NCBI GenBank assembly: GCA_002898535.1 | Contig: BEHN01000002.1 | Span: 186,001 to 250,000, forward strand | Length of the DNA: 64,000 bases | Direction: 5' to 3' | Source: a bacterium HR11 | Lineage (GTDB): Bacteria > Acidobacteriota > HRBIN11 | Part shown: in pieces, positions 51,880 to 60,675 of the stretch | Numbering within the stretch: the first letter of the stretch is position 1 | How the letters are laid out: each line of letters starts with the position of its first letter | The notes under the pieces: model-generated | The model's input: the letters and a program-made list of their open reading frames with translations, nothing else | Told to the model about the DNA's origin: nothing | The model's database searches: none | Translations under genes and position numbers: made by a program

Positions 51880-53142
51880 ATGCGGACGGCCTGGTACTGG
51901 TGCCTGTACGACTGGGCCAACTCGGCCTTTGCGACCGTCATGCTGACGGCCGTCCTGCCGACGTACTTCCTCGGCGTGGCACCCGAGCGGGTCCGCTTCT
52001 TGGGTCTCGAATGGCCGGCCGAGAGCCTGTGGGCTTACACGGTCGGCGTATCCGTCGGCCTGATGGCCCTCCTGATGCCGGTCCTGGGGGCCATCGCCGA
52101 CCAGGCCGGCCGCCGGTTTGCCTCCCTCGTGGCCTTTGCGGCCGTCGGCGTCCTGGCGACCGTCGCCACGGGGACCGTGTCCCCGTCGGCCTGGTGGGGC
52201 CTCCTGATAGCCTTCATCGTCGGCAACGTCGGGTTTGAAGGCTCGTTGGTGTTCTACAACGCTCTGCTCCCCCACGTCGTCGGGCCGAAGGACTACGACC
52301 GGGTGTCGAGCTGGGGCTTTGCGGCCGGCTACGTCGGCGGCGGTCTGGCCCTGGCCGGCGTACTGGCCTGGCTGTGGATTGCCCCGGCGTGGTGGGACAT
52401 CCCGGCCGTCCAGGCCGTCCGCCACGGGCTGGTCGCCACGGGCCTCTGGTGGGGCCTCTTTGGGGCCGTCGCCTGCTGGGGCCTGCGGCGGGTCGAGGCC
52501 GGGTCAGCTCGGCCCCTCCACCTGGGCGAGGCCTTCCGGCAGGGCTGGGCCCGCCTCTACCAGACCTTTCGGGCCCTCCGGCCGTATCGGTCGGCCTTTC
52601 GATTCCTGGCGGCGTACCTGATATACAACGACGCCGTCGAGACGACGATCGCCCTGGCGGCCGTCTTCGGTCAGAAGGCCCTGGACATCCCCCAGACCCG
52701 CCTGATCCTCATCATCCTGGTCGTACAGTTTCTGGCTTTTCCGGGGGCTCTCTTCTGGGGATGGACCACCCGGCGGGTCGCGACGTTTCACGTCCTGGAG
52801 GTCCTGTTGGGCCTGTGGGCGGTCCTGACGGGGAGCGCTTTCTTCGTCCGGACAGAAGCGGCCTTCTGGGGTCTGGCAGGCGGGATCGCCTGGATTTTGG
52901 GCGGGATCCAGGCCCTCAGCCGCTCGTACTACGCCCGCCTGTTCCCCCCGGAGAGCTCGGGCGAGTTCTTCGGTTTCTATGCCGTCACGAGCAAGTTTGC
53001 GGCCATCCTGGGGCCCATCCTGGTCGGGGCGATGACCCAGGTCTTCGGCCACATCCGCTACGGCATCCCGGGATTGGTCCTGTTTTACGTCGTCGGCTGG
53101 GCCCTCCTGCGGACGATCCCGCCCTCGGACCGGCGAATATAG
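51880..53142 (+). CDS. MFS transporter of the UMF1 / Atg22-like family
   Basis: A 420-residue protein with about twelve membrane helices. The N-terminal WYWCLYDWANSAFATVMLTA is the hallmark of the UMF1 group related to yeast vacuolar Atg22. DQAGRRFASL is the usual loop between helices 2 and 3. Bacterial members are of unknown substrate; in yeast Atg22 exports amino acids. The frame is open from 51817, but that stretch is reverse octamer repeat, so ATG 51880 is used; its ribosome site is weak. Confidence 0.88.
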   Translation: MRTAWYWCLYDWANSAFATVMLTAVLPTYFLGVAPERVRFLGLEWPAESLWAYTVGVSVGLMALLMPVLGAIADQAGRRFASLVAFAAVGVLATVATGTVSPSAWWGLLIAFIVGNVGFEGSLVFYNALLPHVVGPKDYDRVSSWGFAAGYVGGGLALAGVLAWLWIAPAWWDIPAVQAVRHGLVATGLWWGLFGAVACWGLRRVEAGSARPLHLGEAFRQGWARLYQTFRALRPYRSAFRFLAAYLIYNDAVETTIALAAVFGQKALDIPQTRLILIILVVQFLAFPGALFWGWTTRRVATFHVLEVLLGLWAVLTGSAFFVRTEAAFWGLAGGIAWILGGIQALSRSYYARLFPPESSGEFFGFYAVTSKFAAILGPILVGAMTQVFGHIRYGIPGLVLFYVVGWALLRTIPPSDRRI

Positions 53143-53253
53143 GGCAGTAAGGCAATAAGTGGACCGGCGGTTACGGCTCCATGAAGCGGCAATCGTCTTG
53201 GGCAGACAGACAAGGCGGGGGGGGTTACCTTCATACTCCGCCTCCTTACTACC

Positions 53254-56200
53254 CTACTTTTCCGGTAGGATGACCCGGACTTCGGCGGGGACGCCCTCGA
53301 CGGGAGCCACCGACGCTTGGCCCCGCCGGCCCTCCTTTTGGGCCTCGACGATAATGCCCCCCTGCGTCGGAACCCGGCGGAATTCCAAGAACCCTTGTTC
53401 GTCGGTCAAGACCGTCTGAACACGGGGGCCGCAAAAGTAAGTCAGGTCCAGACCGCCCGGCGAACGGAGGGTCACCCGAGCCCCAGCGACGGGCCGCCCT
53501 TGGGCGTCTATGACCTGAACCCGGAGCGGGGCGCCTAAGCTCAACCGAAAGTCCACGAAGGCAGTCTCCTGGGCCACCGTCAGGCCCTCGACGAAGCTCG
53601 GCGCATAGCCGTCGGCAGAGGTGACGACGTTTAAGGGCACGCCCATCGGGAGGCCGTAGACCGTATATTCTCCCATGCCCGCCCCGGATTGCAGGTACGA
53701 CCCCTGGCGGGCGTCATAGACCTGGACCTCGCCCTGCACGGGGCGGCCCTGCATGTCCAGGATCTTGCCCCGCAGGGTTCCGCCCGTCGTCAACTCGACC
53801 CGCAGGGTCGGCGGGATCCCCTGGGGATCGTCCCAGGTCTGCTCGAAGCGGGCATATCCCGGCCGAACGACCGTCAGAGTCGTCGGACCGGTCGAAAAGC
53901 CGATCAGCGAACAGGTCCCGTCGGGACGGGTGGAGCAGGCGGCCCAGAAAAGGCCGACCCCGGACGCCGAAGCCGCCGAAGGCCGGATGGAGACCCCGGC
54001 CCCTTCGAGGGGAGCGCCGGTATCGGCCCGGACGACCTGCACGTCCATGCGAGTCGGCGGCAGGCGGATCTCGACCGACGCTTCCGAAGCTTCAGCAGGA
54101 GCGCCGACCTGAATCTCGCCATTGACCTGAGTCCCGTCCAGACTCTCGTAAAAGAAGCGATACCGATCGGCGGGCTGGGTACAAACCTGAAAAGTCGGAT
54201 CTCCCTTCAGCGAAACCCGAGCCCATGAAGGCGCTCCCGGGGACTGCCCCGACCGAGACCGGGCCACGATATTCAAAGTGCCCGTCGTCAGGGGGGTCGT
54301 CCCGTAAAGTATCCGACCCGTCAGTCGGAAGGCGCACGCCCGGAGCAAGACGTCCCGGAGTTCACCGGCCCGGACCTCGACCTGGACCGGGGCAGGCCGC
54401 TGGAAACCCCGCTCCGCCTCGGTCGCCGCCGTCACTCGATAGGCGCCCTCCGCTAAGAGGGGCGTCGTCACACAGCCGGAGGCGTCTGTCGTCAGAAGCG
54501 GGATGGCCTGCAAAGAATAATCCAGTCCACCTTCCGGATTTTGCCAGAGGACCCGGACGAGTGCCCCGGCGACCGGCGCCTCTTGTTCGCCCAAGACGCA
54601 AACCCGAAGCCGCCCGCCCGGCTTCAGGACGATTTCCGTCGGCTGGACCTCACAGGCCGGGCTGACTTCTATCCGTTGGACCGCGATCGCAAAATCTGGA
54701 TGGCTGACGGTGACTTCGTAGCGGCCCGGCATCAGGGTGCCCAGGGGCACGTCGCCCCGCTCGTCCGTGACCTTCCACGAATCCCTGCCCCCGAGGGAGA
54801 AGAGCCGGCCCTCGGTCCGTCGCACCGAGACGACAGTCGCCAACGGGACGGGCTGGCCGGAAGCGTCTCGCACGTGCACCTGCACGAGGCACCCGCGGTC
54901 CACGACGATCTCGCCCAGGTCTTTGCTTTCACCGGGTCGGACCGACACCGAGAGTTCCCGGACCCCGTGATCGGGCGCCTCGATTTGAATCCAGACGACG
55001 CCCGGAGCCACTTCCCGGTCGAACGACCCCTGGACGTCGAAGACGGGTTCGTCGGCACCGCCAAATGCCACAAAGGCCTGGACGCCCTCCGGAGACGTAA
55101 AAGCCCGGACGTAAAAGAAGGGGATCGGTTTCTTGTCGGCCGTGACGACCCGCCCCCGGACGCGGGCCTGGCGGGCCAAAGTAAGGACGACCCCCTTCGA
55201 ATTGGCGGCGACCCTCACGGAGCCCCATCCGACTTGGGCGTATCCCGTAGCGCTGGCCCGCAGTTCATAGCGGACATCCGCCTCGAGACCGCCTATGACG
55301 AAGGTCCCGTCGGACCCCGAGGTCGCCTCTATTTCAAGCGCCCCGATGCTAAGGACGCCGTCTAAGGGCGTGGCCGTGATCCGGGCGTTGGGGACCGGCC
55401 GGCCCGTATCGTCCACGACCCGGCCCTCGATGGTCGCCCCCCGCCGGAAGACGACTCGCCCGAGGTCGTGCCGCTCCCCCGCCCCCGCCAGCCGAAGTTC
55501 CTGCCGGACGGACCGGTACCCCGACGCTTGGAAGACGACCTCGACCGGCACCGACGGGACCAGCCCGACCCGGAAACGACCCTTTTCGTCCGGCGCCTGC
55601 CATTCGGTCAGGAGGGGGAGCCGCCACTGAACCGGTCCTTCCAGAAGCCGGACGGTCGCCCGCACGTTCCGTAAGACGTCCCCGTCCTCGTCGACGGCCA
55701 CGCCGACGATCTCATGGCCCGGGACGAGCCGCACGGTACGGCGGGCCGACTCGCCGGAACTCAGCCGGAGGGCCTCCGTCAACTGAACGCCCCGACCCGG
55801 CGCCCGCACCAGGAGTCGGAAGTCTACGCCCGATGGGAGGCCGTACAACGTCACCTGGCCCTCGGCGTCCGTCACCGGGACCTGGTCCCGGAGGATGGAC
55901 CATAGTCGGGAAGACGGATTCCCGGCTACGGCGGGTAAGAGAGAGACACGGGCGTTCGGGACCGGTCGGTCCTGCATGTCGACGGCCCGCACGGTCAATT
56001 GGGCACCGCCCCGGATGACCCGAAGTCGGACCCGGGCCGTCTGACCCGCCGCGACCGTCGCCGTGCCGGGGACGCCCGTGTAGCCCGTCATGTGGACCAT
56101 CAGCCGATAGGCGCCCGGCAGGAGGCCCGAGACCCGGAATCGCCCCTCCCTGTCGAGAGGGGTCGTCCATGCAAAGAGGGGCTCCCGGTCGTACGTCATG

Positions 56201-56664
56201 GCATCCGACCATCGGTCGCGTAACTTCAAGTGGAAGGCCCGAACGACGCCCCCGGCCGGGGCGACGCCCGTCTCGGAGACGACCTCGCCCTCGATGACAC
56301 CGGCCTTCTGGAGACGTAGCGTTAAGGTCACCCCGGCCTTGAGGGAACTACACTCCTGCAAGCCGACCCGGGACCGCGTCTCGTCCCACGCCAGGACGTC
56401 ATACCGCCCGGAGGCGTCCGAAAATTCGGCCCGGCCCTCGGCGTCCGTCGTCCCCTGAAGGATTCGGGCCGATGCCCGGTCCCGGTCACAGGGGACCAGC
56501 CGCACGGCGGCTTGAGGGACGGGCTGACCCGCCTCGTCTAAGACCCGCACGACCCCCGGTGGGGGCGCCGAGGCGCCCTCGGTCGGACGGGCCAGGCCGT
56601 TCGTCCCCAAAGCCAGCCAGAGACCGACCCCGCCGATGCTGATACGGATGAGTCCCCTTCGCAT
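53254..56664 (-). CDS. giant secreted carboxypeptidase-regulatory-like repeat protein
   Basis: A 1,136-residue exported protein: signal peptide in residues 1-26 (IRISIGGVGLWLALGTNGLA), then about ten or more repeats of a beta-sandwich type (CarboxypepD_reg/Cna_B-like), marked by recurring GxVxDxxGxPVPxAxVxL and LPPGxYxLxVxAPGY-like segments, for example VVDDTGRPVPNARITA, DAQGRPVAGARVTL and DMQGRPVQGEVQV. No catalytic residues are seen. Such proteins likely act at the cell surface or outside. The start at 56664 follows GGAGG; the open frame further upstream is repeat spacer. It is divergent from a secreted subtilase (57265), and cleavage or joint surface function is possible but not shown. Confidence 0.85.
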   Translation of the reverse strand: MRRGLIRISIGGVGLWLALGTNGLARPTEGASAPPPGVVRVLDEAGQPVPQAAVRLVPCDRDRASARILQGTTDAEGRAEFSDASGRYDVLAWDETRSRVGLQECSSLKAGVTLTLRLQKAGVIEGEVVSETGVAPAGGVVRAFHLKLRDRWSDAMTYDREPLFAWTTPLDREGRFRVSGLLPGAYRLMVHMTGYTGVPGTATVAAGQTARVRLRVIRGGAQLTVRAVDMQDRPVPNARVSLLPAVAGNPSSRLWSILRDQVPVTDAEGQVTLYGLPSGVDFRLLVRAPGRGVQLTEALRLSSGESARRTVRLVPGHEIVGVAVDEDGDVLRNVRATVRLLEGPVQWRLPLLTEWQAPDEKGRFRVGLVPSVPVEVVFQASGYRSVRQELRLAGAGERHDLGRVVFRRGATIEGRVVDDTGRPVPNARITATPLDGVLSIGALEIEATSGSDGTFVIGGLEADVRYELRASATGYAQVGWGSVRVAANSKGVVLTLARQARVRGRVVTADKKPIPFFYVRAFTSPEGVQAFVAFGGADEPVFDVQGSFDREVAPGVVWIQIEAPDHGVRELSVSVRPGESKDLGEIVVDRGCLVQVHVRDASGQPVPLATVVSVRRTEGRLFSLGGRDSWKVTDERGDVPLGTLMPGRYEVTVSHPDFAIAVQRIEVSPACEVQPTEIVLKPGGRLRVCVLGEQEAPVAGALVRVLWQNPEGGLDYSLQAIPLLTTDASGCVTTPLLAEGAYRVTAATEAERGFQRPAPVQVEVRAGELRDVLLRACAFRLTGRILYGTTPLTTGTLNIVARSRSGQSPGAPSWARVSLKGDPTFQVCTQPADRYRFFYESLDGTQVNGEIQVGAPAEASEASVEIRLPPTRMDVQVVRADTGAPLEGAGVSIRPSAASASGVGLFWAACSTRPDGTCSLIGFSTGPTTLTVVRPGYARFEQTWDDPQGIPPTLRVELTTGGTLRGKILDMQGRPVQGEVQVYDARQGSYLQSGAGMGEYTVYGLPMGVPLNVVTSADGYAPSFVEGLTVAQETAFVDFRLSLGAPLRVQVIDAQGRPVAGARVTLRSPGGLDLTYFCGPRVQTVLTDEQGFLEFRRVPTQGGIIVEAQKEGRRGQASVAPVEGVPAEVRVILPEK

Positions 56665-56860
56665 GGCCGCGCCTCCTTGACCGCGCTCGCTATCACTCCG
56701 GCGTTCCCTATCCGTACGGTATTGATATTGGCAAATGAGGGAAATCATTGCAAGCGGCCCGGGTCGGTTCGCAGGACCGGCGGGGCCGGTTCGCCCATCC
56801 GCCTGCATCTCGATGGGCGCATCAGAAGACGCCCGCATGACGGTGGGCACTTGGTGCCCT

Positions 56861-57130
56861 CTTATCAGAGCCGTTCGGTTGGTGAAAACCCGCATGGATT
56901 CGGCTTTTCCGACCCTTCGGGAAGGACGGTTTTTCAAGCTTTGGCAGATAGGCAGTTCGGCAGATGGGCAGATGGTCCCAAAAGCTCTGGGGCTGATCCT
57001 TGCCCACCCGGCTTCTATCTGCCTATCTGCCGACCTACCCATCTGCCGGATGCTTGAAAAATCGTGCTTCCCGGGCGATGGAAAAGGCCGTCCCGACGCC
57101 ATCCTCACGAACAGAACGACTCTGTTATCA
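56861..57130. repeat. 270-bp palindromic composite element (80-bp arms plus octamers)
   Basis: Left arm contains GAGCCGTTCGGTTGGTGAAA and GGACGGTTTTTCAAGC; the right arm reads the same on the minus strand with changes (GAGTCGTTCTGTTCGTGAGG, GCACGATTTTTCAAGC). Related arms occur at 28009-28090, 28301-28380, 13312-13372 and, partly, 46495-46535. Confidence 0.8.
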
Positions 57131-57183
57131 GTCCCGATCGGTCTTGCACCGAAATGGCTCGTAGGATAGAGTAATGGGCATGA

Positions 57184-57223
57184 CGAAGTCGGCCTCGTGC
57201 GACTTCGGCCTCTTCCCTTTTTC
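57184..57223 (+). terminator. hairpin with pyrimidine tail before the subtilase gene
   Basis: CGAAGTCG (57184-57191) and CGACTTCG (57200-57207) form a perfect 8-pair stem, followed by CTCTTCCCTTTTT. It could end transcription from upstream or act as a leader attenuator, 40 bases before the start codon. Confidence 0.4.
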
Positions 57224-57264
57224 CCGACGCCATCATACCGACCATAACCCCATGGAGGAGGGCG

Positions 57265-58494
57265 ATGCATCACCGCATCTACGGGGGGAGGGCATCTCGG
57301 GTCCTCCTGTCAATTCTGCTTCTGACACTGGGTCTCGCTGGCGGGTCCTTCGTCGGGTCGGCCCCCCAGCGGCCCCATCCCAAGTTCGTGCCGCCCCAAG
57401 CGGGGCAACCCATCCTGCCGGACCAGTTTATCGTGCAACTCCAGCGGGATGTGGTCCCGGCCGACATCCATGCGTTCCGTCAGCAGGCTGAACGCATGGG
57501 CCTGGAAGTCGTCTTGCAGAGTGACGGTCCTGTGCCTTTTATCACCGTTCGGGGCCCTGAGGCCGTCGTCTTCCGGCTGGCCGACGACCCGCGCGTGCGT
57601 CTGGTGGAGCACGATGGTCCCGTTTATGCCGTGGAGCAAACGCTCCCCTGGGGCATCGACCGGATCGATGCCGACGTCAGCCCGACGGCAAATATCAACG
57701 GCGTCGATGAGCGAGTCGGGGTCGATGCGTTTATCATCGACACGGGGATTCAGCCGGACCATCCGGACCTGTATGTCGTCGGGGGTCGCAACTTTACAAG
57801 CAAGAACCCCGACGCATGGAAGGACTGCAACGGTCACGGTACCCACGTGGCGGGTACGGTGGCGGCCTTAGACAACACATACGGGGTCGTCGGGGTAGCG
57901 CCGGGTGCGCGGCTGTGGGCCGTTCGGGTGCTTGGCTGTGGCGGCTCGGGCACATGGTCCGCAGTCGCCGCCGGGGTCAACTGGGTGACCCAGTGGAAGC
58001 AGTCACATCCGACGTCGCCGGCGGTCGCCAACATGTCCCTGGGCGGGAGCGGTCACAACGCCACAGTCCATGACGCGGTCGTCACGTCTATTCAAAACAA
58101 CGTCGTCTATTGTATCGCCGCCGGCAATGACGGGGCCGACGCTTCTAACTTCGAACCGGCTCACGTGACGGAGGCCCTGACGATCACGGCGACCGACTCG
58201 ACGGACACGATGCCGTCCTGGGCCAACTGGGGGTTCGTCGTAGACCTGGCCGCCCCGGGCGTGAGCATTCTGAGCACGTACTTGCGGAGCGGCTACACGA
58301 CCCTGTCGGGGACGTCGATGGCGACCCCCCACTGTACCGGAACGGCTACCCTCTACTTGGCGACACATCCGACGGCGACGGCCTCGGATGCCATGAACGA
58401 TATCGTGACGAAGGCCCAGACCTTCGGCGGTTTCACGGCCAACACGGACCCCCAGGGTCGGCGATATGCCATCGTCTATGCCGGCCGGTACTGA
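57265..58494 (+). CDS. secreted subtilisin-like serine protease (S8)
   Basis: A 409-residue preproprotease. Signal peptide (about 1-33), inhibitor-type propeptide (about 50-123, with DQFIVQLQ and PAVYAVEQ-like end), then the mature S8 domain with the triad D159 (AFIIDTGIQPDHPDL), H191 (CNGHGTHVAGT) and S351 (TLSGTSMATPH), and oxyanion N287 (AAGNDG). The domain ends soon after the triad without extra C-terminal domains. The ATG at 57265 follows GGAGG. Two cysteine pairs (CNG, CGG, YCIA, HCTG) may form disulfides that stabilise it. Divergent from the giant repeat protein. Confidence 0.95.
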   Translation: MHHRIYGGRASRVLLSILLLTLGLAGGSFVGSAPQRPHPKFVPPQAGQPILPDQFIVQLQRDVVPADIHAFRQQAERMGLEVVLQSDGPVPFITVRGPEAVVFRLADDPRVRLVEHDGPVYAVEQTLPWGIDRIDADVSPTANINGVDERVGVDAFIIDTGIQPDHPDLYVVGGRNFTSKNPDAWKDCNGHGTHVAGTVAALDNTYGVVGVAPGARLWAVRVLGCGGSGTWSAVAAGVNWVTQWKQSHPTSPAVANMSLGGSGHNATVHDAVVTSIQNNVVYCIAAGNDGADASNFEPAHVTEALTITATDSTDTMPSWANWGFVVDLAAPGVSILSTYLRSGYTTLSGTSMATPHCTGTATLYLATHPTATASDAMNDIVTKAQTFGGFTANTDPQGRRYAIVYAGRY

Positions 58495-58549
58495 CTCTGC
58501 GATCGAGGTCGAGGGGACTGCACGCCGGCCCGGACCCGGTACACGGTCT

Positions 58550-58580
58550 GGCCGGCCCGCCAGTGAGGGGCGGGCCGGCC
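58550..58580. terminator. strong hairpin between convergent genes
   Basis: GGCCGGCCCGCC (58550-58561) and GGCGGGCCGGCC (58569-58580) pair perfectly over 12 bases around a 7-base loop. It lies between the subtilase and VOC genes, which face each other; there is no T tract, so a bidirectional terminator role is likely but not certain. Confidence 0.55.
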
Positions 58581-58635
58581 TTGCGGAAGAACCCTGCAAA
58601 CCCGGTGGGCCCCGTCGCAGTGGTGATCTTTCCAT

Positions 58636-59502
58636 TCACGCTGGGGGCTCCAAGAGGACGATGCGGTGGCCGTCGGGGTCCGAGACCTGCGGGCGGCGAC
58701 CGGCGGGCGTCTCGACCCACAGGACCGGTACGCCGGCCGCCTCCAGACGCGGAAGGAGCGCCGAGACCGGCTGTCCGTCGGGTGGGACCAGGGCGAAGTG
58801 GTCCAGGCCGACGGCATCCGGCGGGGGCGGCGGCGCACCGACGCCGGCCCACGTGTTGACGGCCACGTAGTGGTGATAGCCATGGGCCGAGAAGAAGAGG
58901 GCCGACGGCCACCGGAGGGCCACATCGAACGCAAGCAAGTCCCGGTAGAAGGCCTCGGCCCGGCGCAAGTCGGCCACCTGGAGGTGAACGTGACCGATGG
59001 ACGTCCCGGCTGGCATCCGCCAGGGCGTGTCGATGGAAGCCGACCGCAGGAGGTCTTCCCAGTCCAGGGCATCGACGGTCATGAGGACTGAGCCGCCCCG
59101 ACGGGGCCATCGGTCCTCGGGTCGGTCGACGTAAAATTCCAGGCCGTTGCCGTCGGGGTCTCGCACGTAGAGGGACTCCGTCACGGCGTGATCGGCGCCC
59201 CCTTCCAGGACAACGCCGACGTTCGTCAGATGGACGAAAAGACGGGCCAGGTCGGCTCGGTCCGGAAGCCGGACGGCTACATGAAAAAGGCCGGTCGTGC
59301 GAGGCGGTCTGGGCCGAGCGTCGGGACGGACCCACAGGCGGAGGATAGGCTCGGAGGCGTCTTCGGGGAGGAGGTCGAGGCCGCCGTCCCGGGGCCGGAC
59401 GTGGAAGCCGAGGCCCTGTTCATAGAAGGCCCGAGCCCCGTCACGCACGACGAGCTGGACCCAGGGGATGAGGACGGGCCATGCAGAGACCGTTCGGGAC
59501 AT
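58636..59502 (-). CDS. two-domain VOC (glyoxalase/bleomycin-resistance/dioxygenase) protein
   Basis: A 288-residue protein with two vicinal-oxygen-chelate domains: about 12-135 (PWVQLVVRDGARAFYEQGLGF ... GLFHVAVRLPD ... VRDPDGNGLEFYVD) and about 163-285 (GHVHLQVADLRRAEAFYRDLL ... GLDHFALV ... VSDPDGHRIVLLEPP). The His and Glu metal ligands are in their usual strands. This layout matches CatE/extradiol-dioxygenase-like proteins of the Bacillus type, but glyoxalase-like roles are possible. Start at 59502 (MSRTVSAWPVL) with GGAG upstream; in-frame sequence further up is repeat DNA. Confidence 0.87.
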   Translation of the reverse strand: MSRTVSAWPVLIPWVQLVVRDGARAFYEQGLGFHVRPRDGGLDLLPEDASEPILRLWVRPDARPRPPRTTGLFHVAVRLPDRADLARLFVHLTNVGVVLEGGADHAVTESLYVRDPDGNGLEFYVDRPEDRWPRRGGSVLMTVDALDWEDLLRSASIDTPWRMPAGTSIGHVHLQVADLRRAEAFYRDLLAFDVALRWPSALFFSAHGYHHYVAVNTWAGVGAPPPPPDAVGLDHFALVPPDGQPVSALLPRLEAAGVPVLWVETPAGRRPQVSDPDGHRIVLLEPPA

Positions 59503-59580
59503 CGACGCAACTCCAGGTCCGTTGGATAAGGGAACAGGACGGCGGGACGACGGGACGGGGTCCAAGAAACGACCACGGGC

Positions 59581-59622
59581 CAAGATACAAGATACAAGAT
59601 GCAGGATGCAAGATGCAGGATG
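59581..59622. repeat. heptamer array CARGATR (forward)
   Basis: Six units: CAAGATA, CAAGATA, CAAGATG, CAGGATG, CAAGATG, CAGGATG. Inverted partner at 59872-59906. Confidence 0.9.
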
Positions 59623-59698
59623 GGAACGGGGGACGAGGCCCCGGTCCCGGGAGAGAACCGGAGCCGTTCGGGAGTTTGGGAATTCGGTAGCATCCCAG

Positions 59699-59718
59699 CC
59701 CCGCTCGCCAGAGCGGGG
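59699..59718. repeat. CCCCGCTC palindrome, copy 6
   Basis: CCCCGCTCGCCAGAGCGGGG, identical to copy 1, with TCGCCATTTCAACGG after it. Confidence 0.9.
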
Positions 59719-59871
59719 TCGCCATTTCAACGGTACGGGGTTGAATAAGGGCCACGGAGGCTCCAGACCATTCGCCAGCCGCGGACCGGCCGGGTCGGCC
59801 TCGTCACGCCGTCACGCAACTGGACAGATTGAACCTATGGATATAGGCCCTACGGCTTTCCGCCGATCCCG

Positions 59872-59906
59872 CATCTTGCATCATGCATCCTGTATCCTGC
59901 ATCCTG
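59872..59906. repeat. heptamer array, inverse of CARGATR
   Basis: CATCTTG, CATCATG, CATCCTG, TATCCTG, CATCCTG. Partner of 59581-59622. Confidence 0.9.
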
Positions 59907-59934
59907 GCGTGAGACCCATCCTGCCCGGCCGGCG

Positions 59935-60624
59935 ATGAACGATTGGGAGCGTCTGTATCGGGAAGTCATCGACTGCCGGCGGTGTCCCCGGCTCGTCGAG
60001 TACCGGGAGTCCGTCGGTCGCCTCAAGCGGCGGGCCTACCGGGATGAGACCTACTGGGCCCGCCCCGTCCCCGGCTGGGGCGATCCCCGGGCTCGGCTCC
60101 TCGTCGTCGGTCTTGCTCCGGCGGCCCACGGCGGGAACCGCACCGGCCGCATCTTCACGGGCGATGCCTCCGGCAACTTCCTGATGGCCGCCCTCCACCG
60201 GACCGGCTTTGCGAATCAGCCGTATTCTCTCCACCGGGACGACGGCCTGGTCCTGCGGGACGTTTACATCACGGCCGTCGTGCGGTGCGCCCCGCCGGGC
60301 AACCGACCCCGACCGGACGAACTCCGAAACTGCCGGCCCTTCCTGATTCGGGAGCTGGAGCTCCTGACTGGCGTACGGGTCGTCCTGACGCTCGGGGAGG
60401 TCGCCACACAGGGGTTTTGGGCCGCCTGGTCGGCGTGGCGGTCCCTGCCGAGGCCGCTCCGGATTCGATTTCGCCACGGCGGCGAATGGCCCCTGGACGA
60501 AGCCCGCGTGCTCCTGATGAGCTATCATCCGAGCCGGCAGAATACTCAGACGGGTCGCCTCACGATGGCGATGCTCGTGGCCGTCCTGGAGCGGGCTCGA
60601 GAGCTTTTGGGGTCTGGGGATTAG
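59935..60624 (+). CDS. uracil-DNA glycosylase, family 5 (UDGb) type
   Basis: Removes uracil (and often hypoxanthine or ethenocytosine) from DNA. The 229-residue product has Fe-S cluster cysteines starting with C14-x-x-C17 (CRRCPRL) and two more in VRCAPPGNRP and LRNCRPF, the motif A GLAPAAHGGNRTGRIFTGDA that has no catalytic Asp or Asn in the usual place (the family-5 signature), and motif 3-like MSYHPSRQNTQTGRL. Family 5 enzymes are typical of thermophiles and some actinobacteria. The ATG at 59935 follows the inverse repeat array directly, with only GGCCGGCG as a possible ribosome site. Confidence 0.92.
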   Translation: MNDWERLYREVIDCRRCPRLVEYRESVGRLKRRAYRDETYWARPVPGWGDPRARLLVVGLAPAAHGGNRTGRIFTGDASGNFLMAALHRTGFANQPYSLHRDDGLVLRDVYITAVVRCAPPGNRPRPDELRNCRPFLIRELELLTGVRVVLTLGEVATQGFWAAWSAWRSLPRPLRIRFRHGGEWPLDEARVLLMSYHPSRQNTQTGRLTMAMLVAVLERARELLGSGD

Positions 60625-60675
60625 GCGTCAGGGGCCGGGCTCCAGACCGTCGACCTAAGGCCGGGTAAACCGAAC

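Larger units (their letters stand above)
56665..57264. other. 600-base divergent spacer with a large palindromic repeat
   Basis: No gene. An 80-bp repeat at 56861-56944 and its inverse copy at 57051-57130 enclose forward octamers (about 56943-56975) and reverse octamers (about 57013-57050), so 270 bases form one palindrome. Outside it are a GCCCGCATGACGGTGGGC palindrome (about 56831) and a hairpin (57184-57207) before the subtilase. Confidence 0.8.
59503..59934. other. divergent spacer with inverted CARGATR arrays
   Basis: No gene. Forward heptamer array at 59581-59622, octamer-like units (about 59660-59690), CCCCGCTC palindrome (59699-59718) with its CGCCATTTCAACGG tail, a GTCACGCCGTCACGC stretch (about 59803), and the inverse heptamer array (59872-59906), which ends 28 bases before the glycosylase gene. 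Confidence 0.8.
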
